The notes below the pieces were generated by a model that saw only the letters and a list, made by a program, of their open reading frames with translations, was not told where the DNA came from and ran no database searches. Source: an endosymbiont of Escarpia spicata (lineage in GTDB: Bacteria; Pseudomonadota; Gammaproteobacteria; Chromatiales; Chromatiaceae). Taken from it: a stretch of DNA of 64,000 nucleotides. Positions 33,980 through 45,035 of this stretch are shown here, piece by piece (within the stretch, counting starts at the first letter, position 1; the number at the start of each line of letters is the position of its first letter). The DNA lies in NCBI GenBank assembly GCA_003349915.1, contig QFXE01000005.1, forward strand, positions 372,001 to 436,000, read 5' to 3'. Made by a program: the position numbers and the translations under genes.

Positions 33980-36280
33980 TCAATATGTGGTTCCGAAACT
34001 AAACTGCAGCGTCTCCACAGAATCACCGACTTTATCGTTCAAAGGATACCCCAGACTAAAAGCCAAGGCTCCCACCGGTGATAACCAGGAGAGCATGAGA
34101 CCAGTAGAGTAACGTACCTCATCTAATTCGAAACCATTACCAAACTTTACATCAAAAACATTTCCGGCATCCAGAAACACGCCCCAGCGCATCGTGCTTT
34201 TAAATGAGTCGACTGGTGGGGGAGCCAGCAACTCTATTTGACCCGTCAATTTCGAATTTGCTCCCAACGCATCGCCAAAAGAGTCCCGCGGACCGAGGGT
34301 ATTTTCCTCAAAGCCGCGTACTGTGCCAATGCCGCCTGCAAAAAAGTTACGGTAAAACGGCAGTATCGGGGTATCTGAGTAGCTGTCTCCGTAACCCAGT
34401 TCGCCGTTGAACCTAAGCGTAAGGGCTTTTGTCAAAGGAATATAGCGAGTGTGCTTGTAGTGGAGGCGATAATACTGCAGATCACTGCCAGGCACGGTCA
34501 CCTCCAGCGCGGCCACCTGCTTACCCCCAACAGTGGGAAAGATGGCACGATCCCGAGTATCACGGGTCCAGCTGACGAGCGTCTCCAGATCCCGAAAGTG
34601 GTCGCCGTTCACCTCTTCGAATTTCAGCACCTCATCTGATGGAGAGTCACCCAACACGAACTTGGTATCCTCAAAGGCCAGACTGAAACGCAGCCTGTCG
34701 TATTCCGTGATGGGCAGGCCGAAGTTGACCCCCACGCGACTGACATCCGTCGCATAACTGGAAATATTGAGTTCACCAAAATCAGTGGCGCGGTAGGAAA
34801 ACTCAAACCCACGACTAATGCCGTTGATAGTATAGTAGGGGTTGTTATAGGAAATATTGAACTTCTTGTTTGCCTTACTGGTGTCGAAACCGGTACTGAC
34901 CCGCTTGCCGGTACCGAGAAAATTGTCTTGGGTAATGCTTGCATTGAACATCAGACCCTGAGTCTGAGAGAAGCCGATACCCGCCGACAGATTACCGGAA
35001 GCCTTCTCTTTCACCTTGAAATTAACATCCACCTGATCAGTCCGCCCAGGAACGGCAGGCGTCTCGACATTCACCTCTTCGAAATAACCCAGGCGCTGCA
35101 GGCGTTCACGGGACAATCGCACCTTCTCTCCCGAAAACCAGGCAGATTCCATCTGCCGCAACTCCCTGCGAAGCACCTCGTCCCGCGTCGCTGCGTTACC
35201 GCTCATATCGATATGGCGAACATAGACCTGTTTACCCGGGTCGACAAAATAGGTGATCGCCACTTGGCGGTTTTCACGATCGATATCGGGAATGCTGTTG
35301 ACGTTGGCAAAGGCGTAACCGGCATCCGACAGAAGGCTGTTGACCCGCTCCGCACTGGCGGTGGTCTTTTTACGGGAAAAGACCTCGCCCCGCTTGAGGT
35401 GAATCAGCGGAAAAAGTTCTTCCAAAGGCACGATCAACTCCCCCGCAAGCTTGATGTCACTGAGGGTGAATACCTCACCTTCAGAGACTACGACCGTGAC
35501 ATAGATATCCTTCTTGTCAGGCGTAATGGAAACCTGGGTGGAGTCTATCTTGAAATCGATAAATCCCCTATCGAGATAGTAGGAGCGCAGTTTCTCCAGA
35601 TCACCCGAAAGTGCCTGTTTCGAGTATTTGTCTCTATCGGAGAAAAAGTCGTACCAGCTCGGAATACCTAGAGCAAACTCATCCAGCAGGTCATCGTCTT
35701 CAAAAGCCGAATTGCCGATGAGGTTAATCTTCTTGATGCGGGCGGTAATGCCCTCTGAAATTTCGATATCCACGGCCACCCGATTGCGTTCCAGGGGCGT
35801 AACCGTGGATTCGATCCTGACACCATACTTGCCGCGGGAGAAATACTGGCGATTCAACTCCTGCTCGACCCGCTCCAGCAGCGCGCGCTTGAAGACCCTG
35901 CCTTCAGCCAGGCCTATATCCTTCAGGCCAGCCTTCAGCCTATCGGTATCCAGATCTTTGTTACCGCTCAGGTTGATCTCCGATACTGCCGGCCGTTCAC
36001 GCACGAACACCACCAGTACTTCATCCTCCCTTTCGAGGCGCACATCCTTGAAAAAGCCCGTTTTGAACAGCGTTCGGATGATGCCGGCCGTATCTCCCGA
36101 TGATACCTGGTCGCCCACCTTCACCGGCAGATAGTTGAACACCGTACCTGCGGAGATACGCTGCAAACCTTCGATCCGTATATCTTCCACGACAAACGAC
36201 GAAGCGCCCATAACGGCAGCCGTCATCAGCAACAAGACCAAACCGGAAAGGAATCTTTTCAGGACACCCAGCAACGACAT
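33980..36280 (-). CDS. bamA: Outer-membrane assembly factor BamA
   Basis: Central subunit of the BAM complex that folds beta-barrel proteins into the outer membrane. 766 residues: signal peptide (1-26), five POTRA domains (about 27-425; each starts like [26 protein letters not shown]) and a 16-strand barrel. The conserved barrel motif appears as [18 protein letters not shown] (VRGF), and the C-terminus ends in an aromatic-rich strand ([11 protein letters not shown]). Follows rseP after 122 bp, where a separate promoter may lie. Confidence 0.98.
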   Translation of the reverse strand: MSLLGVLKRFLSGLVLLLMTAAVMGASSFVVEDIRIEGLQRISAGTVFNYLPVKVGDQVSSGDTAGIIRTLFKTGFFKDVRLEREDEVLVVFVRERPAVSEINLSGNKDLDTDRLKAGLKDIGLAEGRVFKRALLERVEQELNRQYFSRGKYGVRIESTVTPLERNRVAVDIEISEGITARIKKINLIGNSAFEDDDLLDEFALGIPSWYDFFSDRDKYSKQALSGDLEKLRSYYLDRGFIDFKIDSTQVSITPDKKDIYVTVVVSEGEVFTLSDIKLAGELIVPLEELFPLIHLKRGEVFSRKKTTASAERVNSLLSDAGYAFANVNSIPDIDRENRQVAITYFVDPGKQVYVRHIDMSGNAATRDEVLRRELRQMESAWFSGEKVRLSRERLQRLGYFEEVNVETPAVPGRTDQVDVNFKVKEKASGNLSAGIGFSQTQGLMFNASITQDNFLGTGKRVSTGFDTSKANKKFNISYNNPYYTINGISRGFEFSYRATDFGELNISSYATDVSRVGVNFGLPITEYDRLRFSLAFEDTKFVLGDSPSDEVLKFEEVNGDHFRDLETLVSWTRDTRDRAIFPTVGGKQVAALEVTVPGSDLQYYRLHYKHTRYIPLTKALTLRFNGELGYGDSYSDTPILPFYRNFFAGGIGTVRGFEENTLGPRDSFGDALGANSKLTGQIELLAPPPVDSFKSTMRWGVFLDAGNVFDVKFGNGFELDEVRYSTGLMLSWLSPVGALAFSLGYPLNDKVGDSVETLQFSFGTTY

Positions 36281-36402
36281 AATATTAGATTTTTTTTACC
36301 TGCGACCATTGCCGCCTGTGGCGATTGTCCCAAACATGAGGGATCAGCGGGAGTGAAGACCTGACTCCACATAAGCGGGGTAGTATAAGTGATATTTTGC
36401 CG

Positions 36403-37767
36403 CTAGCCCAGCAAACGACTGAGATCCACATAGAAGGCAAGACTCATCATTGCCAATAGCAGAATCATCCCAATTTTCTGTCCATGCTCCATAAAGGTTT
36501 CCGATAAGGGCCCCCCTTTGATTGCCTCAAGCAGAAAAAAGAGGAGGTGCCCACCATCCAGAACCGGGATCGGCAGCAGATTCAGCACGCCGAGACTGAT
36601 ACTCACCACAGCGAGAAATTTAAGGAAATCGATCAGACCGTAACTGGCGGTTTTACCCGCATACTCAGCGATGGAGATCGGACCACTGAGATTCTTTACC
36701 GAGACCTCACCGATCACCATCTTGCCGAGCATTTTCAGCATCAGCAGAGAGAGATCCCAAGTCTTGTACAACGACTTGCCAACGGCCTCCAGGGGACCAT
36801 AACGAATCTCTGTCTGGTAGTCGTCCATCAGGTGGGGCGGCACATGCACGCTGGCGCCAATTCGACCGATGCTATCGCCCTCACTTTCAATCGCTGCCGG
36901 GGTCAGTTCAAGACGGATCAGACTCCCTGCACGTTCGACTTCCAGAGCCATGCGCTGCTCCGGTCGCGCCCGTACATACTTCACCCATTCGACCCAACTC
37001 TCCAGGGATTGGCCATCAACGGAGAGCAACAGGTCGCCGGTTTTCAATCCATCCCTGTCTGCGGCTTCACCCGGTAACAGTGTGCCGATAACCGGCGCGA
37101 CTACGGGACGCTTGGGCGTAATTCCCAGATTCTGCAGAATCTGGGCCTCCTCAGACATCTCCTGAAGCCGCCCGGCGTCAAGCCATCGAACCGCCTCCCG
37201 GCCACTCTCATCTTCGACCCTTACTGCGATCTGTCCGACATTCAGTGATTCAGCCAACAGCATGTAGACAGCTGTCTCCCATGTCGGAGTAGACTCCTGA
37301 TTGACGGAGAGTATGCGATCTCCAGTCTGAAAACCGGCCTGCTCCGCAATGGATTCGGCCTTGACCTCCCCCACCAGCGGCTTGATGCCGGTATCCCCCG
37401 TCACGAAGATCAGCCAGAAGGCGAAGACGGCAAACAGCAGATTGAACAGAGGGCCCGCCAGTACAATTGCCGTCCTGGAAGCCAGCGTCTGTCTGTTGAA
37501 GGCCCGATCCAGTTCGCCGGGATCGACCGGCCCCTCCCGCTCATCCAGCATCTTCACATAACCGCCCAGGGGGATGGCGGCAAGGACATATTCGGTGCCG
37601 TCATTCTTGCCGACACGCGTCCAAAGCGGTTTGCCAAAGCCGATGGAGAAACGCAGTACCTTCACACCGACCCTGCGGGCCACCCAGAAGTGACCGAACT
37701 CGTGTACGGTAATCAGAATACCCAGCGCAACGACAAACGCCGCGATTGTAAAAAGAAGGGAGTCCAT
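36403..37767 (-). CDS. rseP: Site-2 protease RseP
   Basis: Intramembrane zinc protease that cleaves anti-sigma factor RseA in the sigma-E envelope stress response. 454 residues. Zinc site HEFGH at 22-26 in the first membrane helix; two PDZ domains in tandem (about 115-190 and 205-290; GFQTGDRILSVNQESTP and DGLKTGDLLLSVDGQSLESW); the third zinc ligand in LLPIPVLDGGHLLFFLLEAIKG (LDG motif); last membrane helix MILLLAMMSLAFYVDLSRLL. Placed between dxr and bamA as in E. coli relatives. Confidence 0.97.
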   Translation of the reverse strand: MDSLLFTIAAFVVALGILITVHEFGHFWVARRVGVKVLRFSIGFGKPLWTRVGKNDGTEYVLAAIPLGGYVKMLDEREGPVDPGELDRAFNRQTLASRTAIVLAGPLFNLLFAVFAFWLIFVTGDTGIKPLVGEVKAESIAEQAGFQTGDRILSVNQESTPTWETAVYMLLAESLNVGQIAVRVEDESGREAVRWLDAGRLQEMSEEAQILQNLGITPKRPVVAPVIGTLLPGEAADRDGLKTGDLLLSVDGQSLESWVEWVKYVRARPEQRMALEVERAGSLIRLELTPAAIESEGDSIGRIGASVHVPPHLMDDYQTEIRYGPLEAVGKSLYKTWDLSLLMLKMLGKMVIGEVSVKNLSGPISIAEYAGKTASYGLIDFLKFLAVVSISLGVLNLLPIPVLDGGHLLFFLLEAIKGGPLSETFMEHGQKIGMILLLAMMSLAFYVDLSRLLG

Positions 37768-37805
37768 AATAAAAAACAGTAGCCTATTCGACGTGAGACA
37801 GTGGA

Positions 37806-38972
37806 CTAAAGCGCTTGTTCCGCAAAGACCCGGGCTTGACGATCTTGATCCAGCAACAGCTCCAGACTATCCGCAGGTCTGGCTTCCAAAGCGTTCAGGG
37901 TCCGTTCCACCAGTGTGGGGATGCCGAGAAAACCGAGCCGACTCTCAAGAAAGGCCTGCACCGCCACCTCATTCGCAGCATTCAGCACCGTGGGGGCAGT
38001 CCCACCCGCCTCGACCGCCTCATAGGCAAGTCGCAAACAGGGAAAACGCTCAAGATCAGGGGCCTCAAAATCGAGTCTGGCAATCTGAAACAGATCCAGG
38101 CGGTCCACGCCGGAATCGATGCGCTCCGGCCAGGCAAGGGCGTGAGCAATGGGTGTGCGCATATCGGGATTACCCAACTGTGCCAGCACCGAGCCATCAT
38201 TGTACTCCACCATCGAGTGGATCACGCTCTGTGGATGCAGCACCACCTGAATCTGCTGCGGTGAAGTGTGAAACAACCAGCAGGCCTCGATCACCTCCAG
38301 CCCCTTGTTCATCATGGTGGCGGAATCGACGGATATCTTGCGCCCCATATCCCAGTTTGGATGGGCGCAGGCCTGCTCGGGGGTAACGGCCTTCAAGCCC
38401 TCCAGCGGCATAGTGCGAAAAGGCCCGCCAGATGCAGTCAGAAGAATCTTGCGTACCCCAACCTGTTCCAATCCGCGCCGAAAGTCAGCCGGCATGCATT
38501 GAAAGACCGCATTGTGTTCGCTGTCTATGGGCAGAATCTCCGCCTCATGCGCCTCAGCAGCTTCCATGAAGAGGTGCCCGGAAACCACCAAAGCCTCTTT
38601 ATTCGCCAGCAGAACCCGCTTGCCCGCACGCACTGCTGCCATGGCTGGCAACAGACCGGCAGCCCCGACAATCGCCGCCATCACATAATCGGCCTCCGGC
38701 ATGGCGGCAACCTGCTCAAGACCGGCAACACCGGATAACACCTCAACGTCACTGCCATTTTCGGCCAACCGCTTTGCCAACTCCGCAGCTGATGTTGCAT
38801 CCGCCATCACCGCAATCTGCGGTTTGAAACTGAGGCACTGACCAAGCAGACCATCCACATCGCGGTTAGCGGTCAATGCAACCACGCGGTAGCGCTCAGG
38901 GTGACGGGTCACCACATCCAGGGTACTGAGACCGATAGAGCCGGTGGAACCCAGCACGGTAAGCCCCTTCAT
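37806..38972 (-). CDS. dxr: 1-deoxy-D-xylulose 5-phosphate reductoisomerase
   Basis: Makes 2-C-methylerythritol 4-phosphate, the committed step of the MEP isoprenoid pathway, using NADPH. 388 residues. N-terminal NADPH site [18 protein letters not shown]; metal and substrate motifs [51 protein letters not shown], and [16 protein letters not shown]. The start codon overlaps the cdsA stop by 4 bp, so translation is coupled. Confidence 0.98.
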   Translation of the reverse strand: MKGLTVLGSTGSIGLSTLDVVTRHPERYRVVALTANRDVDGLLGQCLSFKPQIAVMADATSAAELAKRLAENGSDVEVLSGVAGLEQVAAMPEADYVMAAIVGAAGLLPAMAAVRAGKRVLLANKEALVVSGHLFMEAAEAHEAEILPIDSEHNAVFQCMPADFRRGLEQVGVRKILLTASGGPFRTMPLEGLKAVTPEQACAHPNWDMGRKISVDSATMMNKGLEVIEACWLFHTSPQQIQVVLHPQSVIHSMVEYNDGSVLAQLGNPDMRTPIAHALAWPERIDSGVDRLDLFQIARLDFEAPDLERFPCLRLAYEAVEAGGTAPTVLNAANEVAVQAFLESRLGFLGIPTLVERTLNALEARPADSLELLLDQDRQARVFAEQAL

Positions 38973-39793
38973 CCGATCTTCCCCATCAGCATCAATCCCA
39001 GTACAAAAACAGGACCGGCGGCAGTCAGGCTGTCGAGACGATCCAGCATGCCCCCATGCCCAGGCAGCAAAGCACCGCTATCTTTCATGTTACGCAGACG
39101 TTTGAGTACGCTCTCAAAAAGATCCCCAATCACGGAGAAGATCACAGTTAACACGCAGAGCAACAACGCCAGCGGGTACTCCGCAAGGGAGAATCCCTGC
39201 CACCAAGCAAAAAATAAACCACATATCAGAGAACCTGCGATAGCGCCGTAGACCCCCTCTCGAGTCTTACCCGGACTGACCTCGGGGGCAAGTTTGGTGC
39301 GACCAAAGCGACGACCGGCGAAATAGGCGCCGATATCGGCAGCCCAGATCAGGATCAACAGAAACAACAGCAATTGCGGGCCCTGTTCAGGCACCTGATG
39401 GAGCGTCACCCATGCCAGCCACGCCGGCACCAAAACAATGATACCCTCCAAACTTTGGATCAGGCTAAAACCCTCTACCACGGCGCCACCGCGAAAGTGT
39501 CGTAACCGCATCAACACAACCATCCACCAGAAAACCACCAGCGCAAACAGCCAGAGCAGTAGTGTAGGCGCCTCCAACAGCATCGCGACTGCAGCCACGC
39601 AGAGCCCCAAAACCAGGATATAGCCAAACTGGCCAACAGGGCCGTTTGCGCCGGAAAGGCGCGCCCATTCAAACCCACAAATAGCCAAAAACAGGGCCAA
39701 CGCCAGTGCGAGGTAGAGTGTGGGCGACCAGAGAACCCCGGTAACAATCAGAGGAGCGAGAGCCAGTGCTGTCAGAACACGCTGCTTTAGCAT
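38969..39793 (-). CDS. cdsA: Phosphatidate cytidylyltransferase
   Basis: Makes CDP-diacylglycerol from phosphatidate and CTP at the inner membrane for phospholipid synthesis. I start at the ATG at 39791-39793 ([20 protein letters not shown]), giving 274 residues, since the first helix begins there; the open frame runs 33 codons further into uppS. About eight membrane helices; the signature [17 protein letters not shown] and [37 protein letters not shown] is complete. Starts 7 bp after the uppS stop. Confidence 0.96.
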   Translation of the reverse strand: MLKQRVLTALALAPLIVTGVLWSPTLYLALALALFLAICGFEWARLSGANGPVGQFGYILVLGLCVAAVAMLLEAPTLLLWLFALVVFWWMVVLMRLRHFRGGAVVEGFSLIQSLEGIIVLVPAWLAWVTLHQVPEQGPQLLLFLLILIWAADIGAYFAGRRFGRTKLAPEVSPGKTREGVYGAIAGSLICGLFFAWWQGFSLAEYPLALLLCVLTVIFSVIGDLFESVLKRLRNMKDSGALLPGHGGMLDRLDSLTAAGPVFVLGLMLMGKIG

Positions 39794-39800
39794 CAGCGAC

Positions 39801-40574
39801 TCAAGAGGCCTCAGCCTTGTGATCTCCCACCTGCTCACCGGTACGACCAAAACGGCGCTGGCGTCCCGCAAAATCGGCGAGCGCGTCTTCAAAGGCCGCC
39901 GTATCGAAATCGGGCCATAGAAGATCAGTGAAGTAGAGTTCGGAATAGGCGGCCTGCCAGAGCAGGAAATTACTTAGCCGCTGCTCCCCGCCGGTACGAA
40001 TAAAGAGATCCGGATTCGGCAGATCGGGAAAAGAGAGTGCACCGGCCAACGACGCTTCATCGATATCCTCGGGAGAGAGCTCGCCTGCCGCCACTGCCCT
40101 GGCCAGGGATTTGGCCGCTTGAGTAATATCCCAGCGACCGCCGTAGTTGGCGGCGACCTGCAGGGTCAGGCCGCGATTTTCGGCCGTCAATTCCTCGACT
40201 TCCAGGATTCTGCGCTGCAGCTTTTCGGAAAAGGCCTCACGCTCCCCAATAATTTTCAGTCGAACACCATTTCGGTGCAGGCGACGTGCCTCTTTACCCA
40301 GGGCGCGAATGAAAAGATCCATGATCAGGCCGACCTCTTTCTTGGGCCGGTGCCAGTTTTCACTGCTGAAGGCAAAAAGGGTAAGGACCTGGATCTTTTT
40401 CTGCACACAGCATTCGACAATGTTGCGCACCGCATCCACGCCCACGGGATGACCCGCGTAGCGGGGCAGACCACGGCGTTGCGCCCAGCGGCCGTTACCA
40501 TCCATGATGATTGCGACATGTCCAGGCAGTCGGCCTTCGGCCTCCGAACTGTCCGATTGGGTTCCGTTCATCAT
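39801..40574 (-). CDS. uppS: Undecaprenyl pyrophosphate synthase (cis-prenyltransferase)
   Basis: Builds the C55 carrier lipid for peptidoglycan and O-antigen. About 257 residues from the tandem ATG-ATG at 40572-40574 / 40569-40571, which has AAGG just upstream; a Met 10 codons earlier is also possible. Catalytic Asp in HVAIIMDGNGRWAQRRGLPRYAGH, then FAFSSENWHRPKKEV and the substrate Arg/His segment PDLFIRTGGEQRLSNFLLWQAAYSELYF. A MITE-like element (40622-40804) separates it from frr upstream, which is unusual for this operon. Confidence 0.97.
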   Translation of the reverse strand: MMNGTQSDSSEAEGRLPGHVAIIMDGNGRWAQRRGLPRYAGHPVGVDAVRNIVECCVQKKIQVLTLFAFSSENWHRPKKEVGLIMDLFIRALGKEARRLHRNGVRLKIIGEREAFSEKLQRRILEVEELTAENRGLTLQVAANYGGRWDITQAAKSLARAVAAGELSPEDIDEASLAGALSFPDLPNPDLFIRTGGEQRLSNFLLWQAAYSELYFTDLLWPDFDTAAFEDALADFAGRQRRFGRTGEQVGDHKAEAS

Positions 40575-40621
40575 CACCTTGATTCGCTCAAAACGAACTG
40601 TCACCGGGCAACAGTGATCAG

Positions 40622-40804
40622 GGAGCCTCTGAATAAGTCTGGGCCGATCGGATTGTGAGATGAAATGTGCTGATTTTCAACGAAAAACCTGTCTGGAGCA
40701 GGTTTTCGCGTTAGCCCCGAAGGGGTGTGGCCCATGGATGGGCTACACAAAAAGCAGCGCGTTTCAGCCGCAAGCTGTAGGTCCATGACTTGTTCAGAGA
40801 CTCC
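40622..40804. mobile_element. MITE-like element between frr and uppS (183 bp)
   Basis: GGAGCCTCTGAATAAGTC (40622-40639) and GACTTGTTCAGAGACTCC (40787-40804) are terminal inverted repeats matching at 16 of 18 positions; they resemble the ends of IS5-group insertion sequences. There is no transposase frame. The interior has three hairpins: AAAACCTG/CAGGTTTT (40684-40706), CCCC/GGGG (40715-40725) and GCCCAT/ATGGGC (40730-40743). The right end lies 1 bp from the frr stop codon. No clear target duplication is seen. It probably moved in by a related IS transposase and now lies within an essential transcript. Confidence 0.75.
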
Positions 40805-40805
40805 T

Positions 40806-41363
40806 TTAGATTTCCATCAAATCCTTTTCTTTCACCGCCAGTGCCGCATCCACCTCTTTGACGTGCTGGTCGGTCAGTTTTTGAATGATCTCCTGCCCAC
40901 GACGTTCATCGTCTTCGGATATCATCTTCTCCTTCATGTGATCCTTGAGATTATGATTGGCATCACGACGAATATTACGGATCGCCACCCGTGCATTTTC
41001 CGCCTCATGACGCACCACGCGAATCAGATCCTTGCGTCGCTCCTCCGTCAAAGGCGGCATGGGAACCCGGATCACTGCGCCGGCACTCATGGGATTGAGG
41101 CCCAGATCAGAGGTTAAAATCGCCTTCTCGACCACTGCGATCATCGGTCGTTCCCAAGGGGTCACTGCAAGGGTACGACCATCTTCCACATTGATATTGG
41201 CAACCTGACTCAGCGGCACTTCGGAACCATAATAGTCAACCCGGATATGGTCCAGCAGACTTGGATGGGCTCGCCCGGTACGCACTTTCGCCAACTCGTG
41301 GGAGAGCGCCTCAACGCTCTTGCCCATACGGGTGTCAGCATCACTCTTGATATCGTCGATCAT
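40806..41363 (-). CDS. frr: Ribosome recycling factor
   Basis: Releases ribosomes from mRNA after termination, together with EF-G. 185 residues, normal length. Family sequence throughout: [74 protein letters not shown] and the end [35 protein letters not shown]. One base separates its start from the pyrH stop, so the two are coupled. A MITE-like element lies directly downstream. Confidence 0.98.
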   Translation of the reverse strand: MIDDIKSDADTRMGKSVEALSHELAKVRTGRAHPSLLDHIRVDYYGSEVPLSQVANINVEDGRTLAVTPWERPMIAVVEKAILTSDLGLNPMSAGAVIRVPMPPLTEERRKDLIRVVRHEAENARVAIRNIRRDANHNLKDHMKEKMISEDDERRGQEIIQKLTDQHVKEVDAALAVKEKDLMEI

Positions 41364-41364
41364 G

Positions 41365-42087
41365 TTACTCGCCCTTTTCTACCAAGGAGCCGATGACTTC
41401 TCCGCGCATCAGGCGCAAGAGAGCCCCGGAATCATTGATGTTCATAATTCGTAGCGGCATATCGTTATCCCTGCAGAGCACAATCGCAGTTGCATCCATC
41501 ACCTGCAGGTTCTCCGCCAAAGCCCGATTGTAGGTGAGACGGGGATAAAATTCAGCATCGGGATCCTTCACTGGATCCGCTGAGTAGACGCCGTTTACCT
41601 TGGTCGCCTTGATCATCATGTCAGCCTGGATCTCGACTGCACGCAGACTCGCGGCGGAATCGGTGGTGAAATAGGGATTGCCGGTGCCTGCAGCCAGGAT
41701 GGCCACCCGACCCGCATCCAGGTGCCGCCTGGCATCCCTCGCAGAGAAAGGCTCACAGACATCAGGCATGCTCAGCGCTGAGAGCACTCTGGCCTCAATG
41801 CCGATCTTTGTGAGAGCATCCTGCATCGCCAGGGAGTTCATCACAGTGGCAAGCATGCCCATGTGATCGCCGGTCACCCGATCAAGACCACCCTGCGCCA
41901 GACCGGCGCCGCGGAAGATATTTCCGCCACCAATCACCAACCCCACCTGTAGACCGGCCTCAACGAGGTCCCGCACCTCACCCGCAGTACGCGCCATCAC
42001 CTCAGGTGCAATCCCAAAGTCGCCAGAACCCATTAGGGCTTCGCCACTAAGCTTGAGCAGGATACGCCGACAGATCAAATCCGACAT
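41365..42087 (-). CDS. pyrH: UMP kinase
   Basis: Phosphorylates UMP to UDP; hexameric, allosterically controlled by GTP and UTP in the family. 240 residues. Motifs: [13 protein letters not shown] at the N-terminus, [87 protein letters not shown]. Gene order tsf-pyrH-frr is the standard one; 159 bp of structured intergenic sequence precede it. Confidence 0.98.
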   Translation of the reverse strand: MSDLICRRILLKLSGEALMGSGDFGIAPEVMARTAGEVRDLVEAGLQVGLVIGGGNIFRGAGLAQGGLDRVTGDHMGMLATVMNSLAMQDALTKIGIEARVLSALSMPDVCEPFSARDARRHLDAGRVAILAAGTGNPYFTTDSAASLRAVEIQADMMIKATKVNGVYSADPVKDPDAEFYPRLTYNRALAENLQVMDATAIVLCRDNDMPLRIMNINDSGALLRLMRGEVIGSLVEKGE

Positions 42088-42184
42088 GCTGAATCGATTC
42101 CTAATTTGAGATTAACCGAATGATAAGACGCAGAGAGGAAATATTCCATTTTCCACGGATATTTCAGCGCCACAAGCCCCCTGT

Positions 42185-42234
42185 CCGCATCCGCCCCCTC
42201 TGCACCTGAGCAAACGCTCCGGGGCAGAATGCGG
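42185..42234. other. Structured region between tsf and pyrH
   Basis: CCGCAT (42185-42190) pairs with ATGCGG (42229-42234), the adjoining GCCCC/GGGGC segments can extend the stem, and inside lies GAGC-AAAC-GCTC (42208-42219). The transcript would form a branched hairpin just after tsf. No U-run follows, so it may be an RNA stability or attenuation element rather than a full terminator. Seen by eye only. Confidence 0.35.
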
Positions 42235-42246
42235 GGCGACAGAAGT

Positions 42247-43131
42247 TTACATCTTGGCTTGCGCCCGAACCTCTGCGGCGAAATCTTCCTTCTTCTTCTC
42301 GATGCCTTCGCCAACCTCAAAGCGGCTGAATTGGGCAATAGCGGCACCCTTGCTCTTCAACAGCTTCTCGATGGTGAAATCCGCATCCTTGACGAAAACC
42401 TGGCCCAGCAGGGTATTTTCCGCCAGATATTTGCGCATACGGCCATCGACCATCTTCTCGATGATGTTGTCCGGTTTGCCACTCTCCCTGGCCTGCGCGG
42501 TTACGATCTCGCGCTCCTTGTCCAGCATATCCTGGGGCATATCGTCAGCGGAGAGGCAGACTGGGTTGGTCGCGGCAATATGCATTGCCAAATCCTTGCC
42601 CAGATCGTCCTCGTCGCCCTCGACCTCGACCACAACGCCGATACGCACACCGTGGCTGTAGCTGACCAGGGCACCCTTGTCGGCCTGCAAACGGGCAAAG
42701 CGACGCACGTTCATGTTCTCGCCAAGCTTGGAGATCAGCGCCTCGCGAGCCTGATTTACAGTGGTCTCTTCGCCTTCGTGAAGAGATTGCCCCATCAGCG
42801 TCTCAACGTCATCCGCACCGCCGTTGAGCGCCCTCTCTGCCACCGCGCCGGCAAAGGAGGTGAAGTTCTCGTCCTTGGCCACAAAATCGGTTTCACAGTT
42901 AACCTCAACCATCGCCGCCTGGGTGTTGTCAGCATTGAAGCTGATCACAATCACACCTTCCGCTGCGGTGCGGCCCGCTTTCTTGGCGGCCTTGGCCTGA
43001 CCTGATTTGCGCATCGCCTCGATTGCCGCTTCGATATCGCCATCGGCCTCTACCAAGGCCTTCTTGCACTCCATCATGCCTGCGCCGGTACGCTCGCGCA
43101 GCTCTTTAACCTGAGAGGCTGTAATCGCCAT
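42247..43131 (-). CDS. tsf: Elongation factor Ts
   Basis: Nucleotide exchange factor for EF-Tu. 294 residues, normal length. N-terminal UBA-like domain [47 protein letters not shown], then the core with [26 protein letters not shown] and the C-terminal coiled-coil and [21 protein letters not shown] end. It is 95 bp downstream of rpsB and surely in the same transcript. Confidence 0.98.
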   Translation of the reverse strand: MAITASQVKELRERTGAGMMECKKALVEADGDIEAAIEAMRKSGQAKAAKKAGRTAAEGVIVISFNADNTQAAMVEVNCETDFVAKDENFTSFAGAVAERALNGGADDVETLMGQSLHEGEETTVNQAREALISKLGENMNVRRFARLQADKGALVSYSHGVRIGVVVEVEGDEDDLGKDLAMHIAATNPVCLSADDMPQDMLDKEREIVTAQARESGKPDNIIEKMVDGRMRKYLAENTLLGQVFVKDADFTIEKLLKSKGAAIAQFSRFEVGEGIEKKKEDFAAEVRAQAKM

Positions 43132-43226
43132 CTTTCCTACCTCAAAACCGTATCTTCAAATGTAAACCGACCGAATCACGCTGAAAGCATGATCCGGTCG
43201 TTAATCCAGAAAACCTGTCGACTGCT

Positions 43227-43973
43227 TCAGGACTTGTCGCCTTTGACCTCGACAAACTCCTCTTCGCTGCCAGCCGCCACATGGGCCGCACTCGTGCGGC
43301 CTTCAAGGATCGCTGCAGATGCGCCCTGTGTGTAGAGCTGGATCGCCCGGATTGCGTCATCATTTCCGGGGATCACGTAATCGATAGCTTCGGGGTTGTT
43401 ATTGGTATCAACCACACCGATAACTGGGATGCCCAGCTTACGGGCCTCAGAGATTGCGATGTCTTCATGACCTACATCAATCACAAACATGGCATCAGGC
43501 AACTTGCCCATATCTTTGATGCCGCCGAGGCTGCGATCCAACTTTTCCATCTCGCGGTGGAGATTCAGTGCCTCTTTCTTCTTGAAACGCTGCTCGACAC
43601 TGCCATCCTCAAACATGCTTTCCAGCTCTTTGAGGCGTTTGATCGACTGTTTGATGGTCTTGAAGTTGGTCAGCATGCCGCCGAGCCAGCGATGATTGAC
43701 GTAAGGCATATTGCAGCGTTCCGCCTCTTCACGCACCGCATCACGGGCCGCACGCTTGGTGCCGACAAACATGATCTTGCCACCGTTCGCCGCAAGAGAA
43801 CCGACAAAGTTCATGGCGTCGTTAAAGAGGGGGAGGGTCTTCTCAAGATTAACGATATGAATCTTGTTACGATGACCAAAGATGTAGGCCCCCATCTTGG
43901 GGTTCCAGTAACGGGTCTGATGCCCGAAATGTACGCCTGCTTCCAGCATCTGGCGCATGGATACTGCACTCAT
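43227..43973 (-). CDS. rpsB: 30S ribosomal protein S2
   Basis: Small-subunit ribosomal protein. I start at the ATG at 43971-43973 ([28 protein letters not shown]), which has AGGAG 6 bases before it, giving 248 residues; the frame runs 13 codons further upstream into the leader. Family blocks: [59 protein letters not shown], and [27 protein letters not shown]. It heads the long minus-strand operon and has a strong promoter and a folded leader. Confidence 0.98.
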   Translation of the reverse strand: MSAVSMRQMLEAGVHFGHQTRYWNPKMGAYIFGHRNKIHIVNLEKTLPLFNDAMNFVGSLAANGGKIMFVGTKRAARDAVREEAERCNMPYVNHRWLGGMLTNFKTIKQSIKRLKELESMFEDGSVEQRFKKKEALNLHREMEKLDRSLGGIKDMGKLPDAMFVIDVGHEDIAISEARKLGIPVIGVVDTNNNPEAIDYVIPGNDDAIRAIQLYTQGASAAILEGRTSAAHVAAGSEEEFVEVKGDKS

Positions 43974-44145
43974 GAGTGACTCCTGATTGTATTGGGTTAG
44001 GCCTCCATACATCCCATGAATCGACCTCCCCGCGAAAGCTGGGAGGCACCCCGAACCATGTGCCGATGTATGTGTGGATTAGTTTTGCTCCCGCACGGGG
44101 AAAAACCCCGTAAAGTGAGCAGCGCGAACCGTTTGCGATTCAGCG
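43974..44145 (-). ncRNA. rpsB mRNA leader, likely S2 autoregulatory region
   Basis: About 170 nt of untranslated leader lie between the predicted start of transcription (near 44145) and the rpsB ATG. On the RNA strand it contains a hairpin ACGGGG/CCCCGT with a 5-nt loop (44095-44111) and CCUCCC/GGGAGG with a 10-nt loop (44025-44046). Leaders of rpsB in gammaproteobacteria are known to bind S2 and repress rpsB-tsf translation. That this leader does so is inferred from position, length and folding only. Confidence 0.5.
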
Positions 44146-44151
44146 GGGCGT

Positions 44152-44180
44152 TTTATACCATACCCGGCGGATTGTGACAA
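44152..44180 (-). promoter_or_regulatory. Probable sigma-70 promoter of the rpsB operon
   Basis: On the minus strand TTGTCA (44180-44175) and TATAAA (44157-44152) are 17 bp apart, matching the consensus at 5 of 6 and 5 of 6 positions. This is the strongest promoter-like site in the rpsB-map gap and would make the leader described above. Confidence 0.7.
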
Positions 44181-44241
44181 ATCCCTGGCACCTTGTTTCC
44201 GACCTCCTTTTTCCCAAAATTTTCATGACCCCTTAAGAATT

Positions 44242-45018
44242 ATGAGCGTAACGATCAAAACAGCGGACGAGATAGAGAAGATGCGAGTCGCTGGCCGCCT
44301 GGCCGCCGAGGTACTGGAGATGATCGAGCCTCATGTCAAACCCGGGGTCACCACGGAGGAACTGGACAAGATTTGCCACGACTACATCGTCGACGTGCAG
44401 CTGGCCATCCCTGCCCCGCTAAACTACCGGGGGTTTCCAAAGTCTATCTGCAGTTCGGTCAACCAGCAGGTCTGCCACGGCATTCCCGCCGACAAAAAAC
44501 TGAAAAAGGGGGATATCGTCAACCTCGATATTACTGTTATCAAGGATGGCTATCACGGAGATACCAGTAAGATGTTCAGCGTGGGGGAGACCTCCATCCT
44601 CGCCAAACGGTTGATAGAGGTCACCCGAAAAGCCCTTTGGGTCGGCATCGACGAGGTTCGTCCCGGCGCCCAGCTTGGCGACATCGGCCACAAGATTCAG
44701 GATTTTGTCGAGAGACACCACTACTCCGTGGTGCGCGAATATTGCGGTCACGGCATCGGCAAGGAGTTTCATGAAGACCCCCAGGTTCTCCATTATGGCA
44801 GCCCAGGTTCTGGTCTGGTTCTCCAGCCCGGCATGTGCTTCACCATCGAACCCATGGTCAACGCCGGCAAGCGCCAGATAAAACTCCGTCCAGATGGCTG
44901 GACCGTAGTCACCAAAGACCGCAGCCTCTCCGCGCAGTACGAACACACCCTGCTGGTGACTGAAACCGGCTGTGAGGTGCTGACCCTGCGCGCTGAAGAA
45001 GCCGATACCACCCAATGA
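44242..45018 (+). CDS. map: Methionine aminopeptidase, type I
   Basis: Removes the initiator methionine from new proteins. 258 residues. Metal ligands lie in NLDITVIKDGYHGDTSKMF (two Asp), in YCGHGIGKEFHEDP (His), in CFTIEPMVNAG (Glu) and in LSAQYEHTLLVTE (Glu); the substrate His is in VCHGIPADKKLK. Divergent from rpsB as in E. coli. glnD follows 17 bp downstream, and the two are probably co-transcribed. Confidence 0.97.
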   Translation: MSVTIKTADEIEKMRVAGRLAAEVLEMIEPHVKPGVTTEELDKICHDYIVDVQLAIPAPLNYRGFPKSICSSVNQQVCHGIPADKKLKKGDIVNLDITVIKDGYHGDTSKMFSVGETSILAKRLIEVTRKALWVGIDEVRPGAQLGDIGHKIQDFVERHHYSVVREYCGHGIGKEFHEDPQVLHYGSPGSGLVLQPGMCFTIEPMVNAGKRQIKLRPDGWTVVTKDRSLSAQYEHTLLVTETGCEVLTLRAEEADTTQ

Positions 45019-45035
45019 CCCCGGCAAACTGATCG

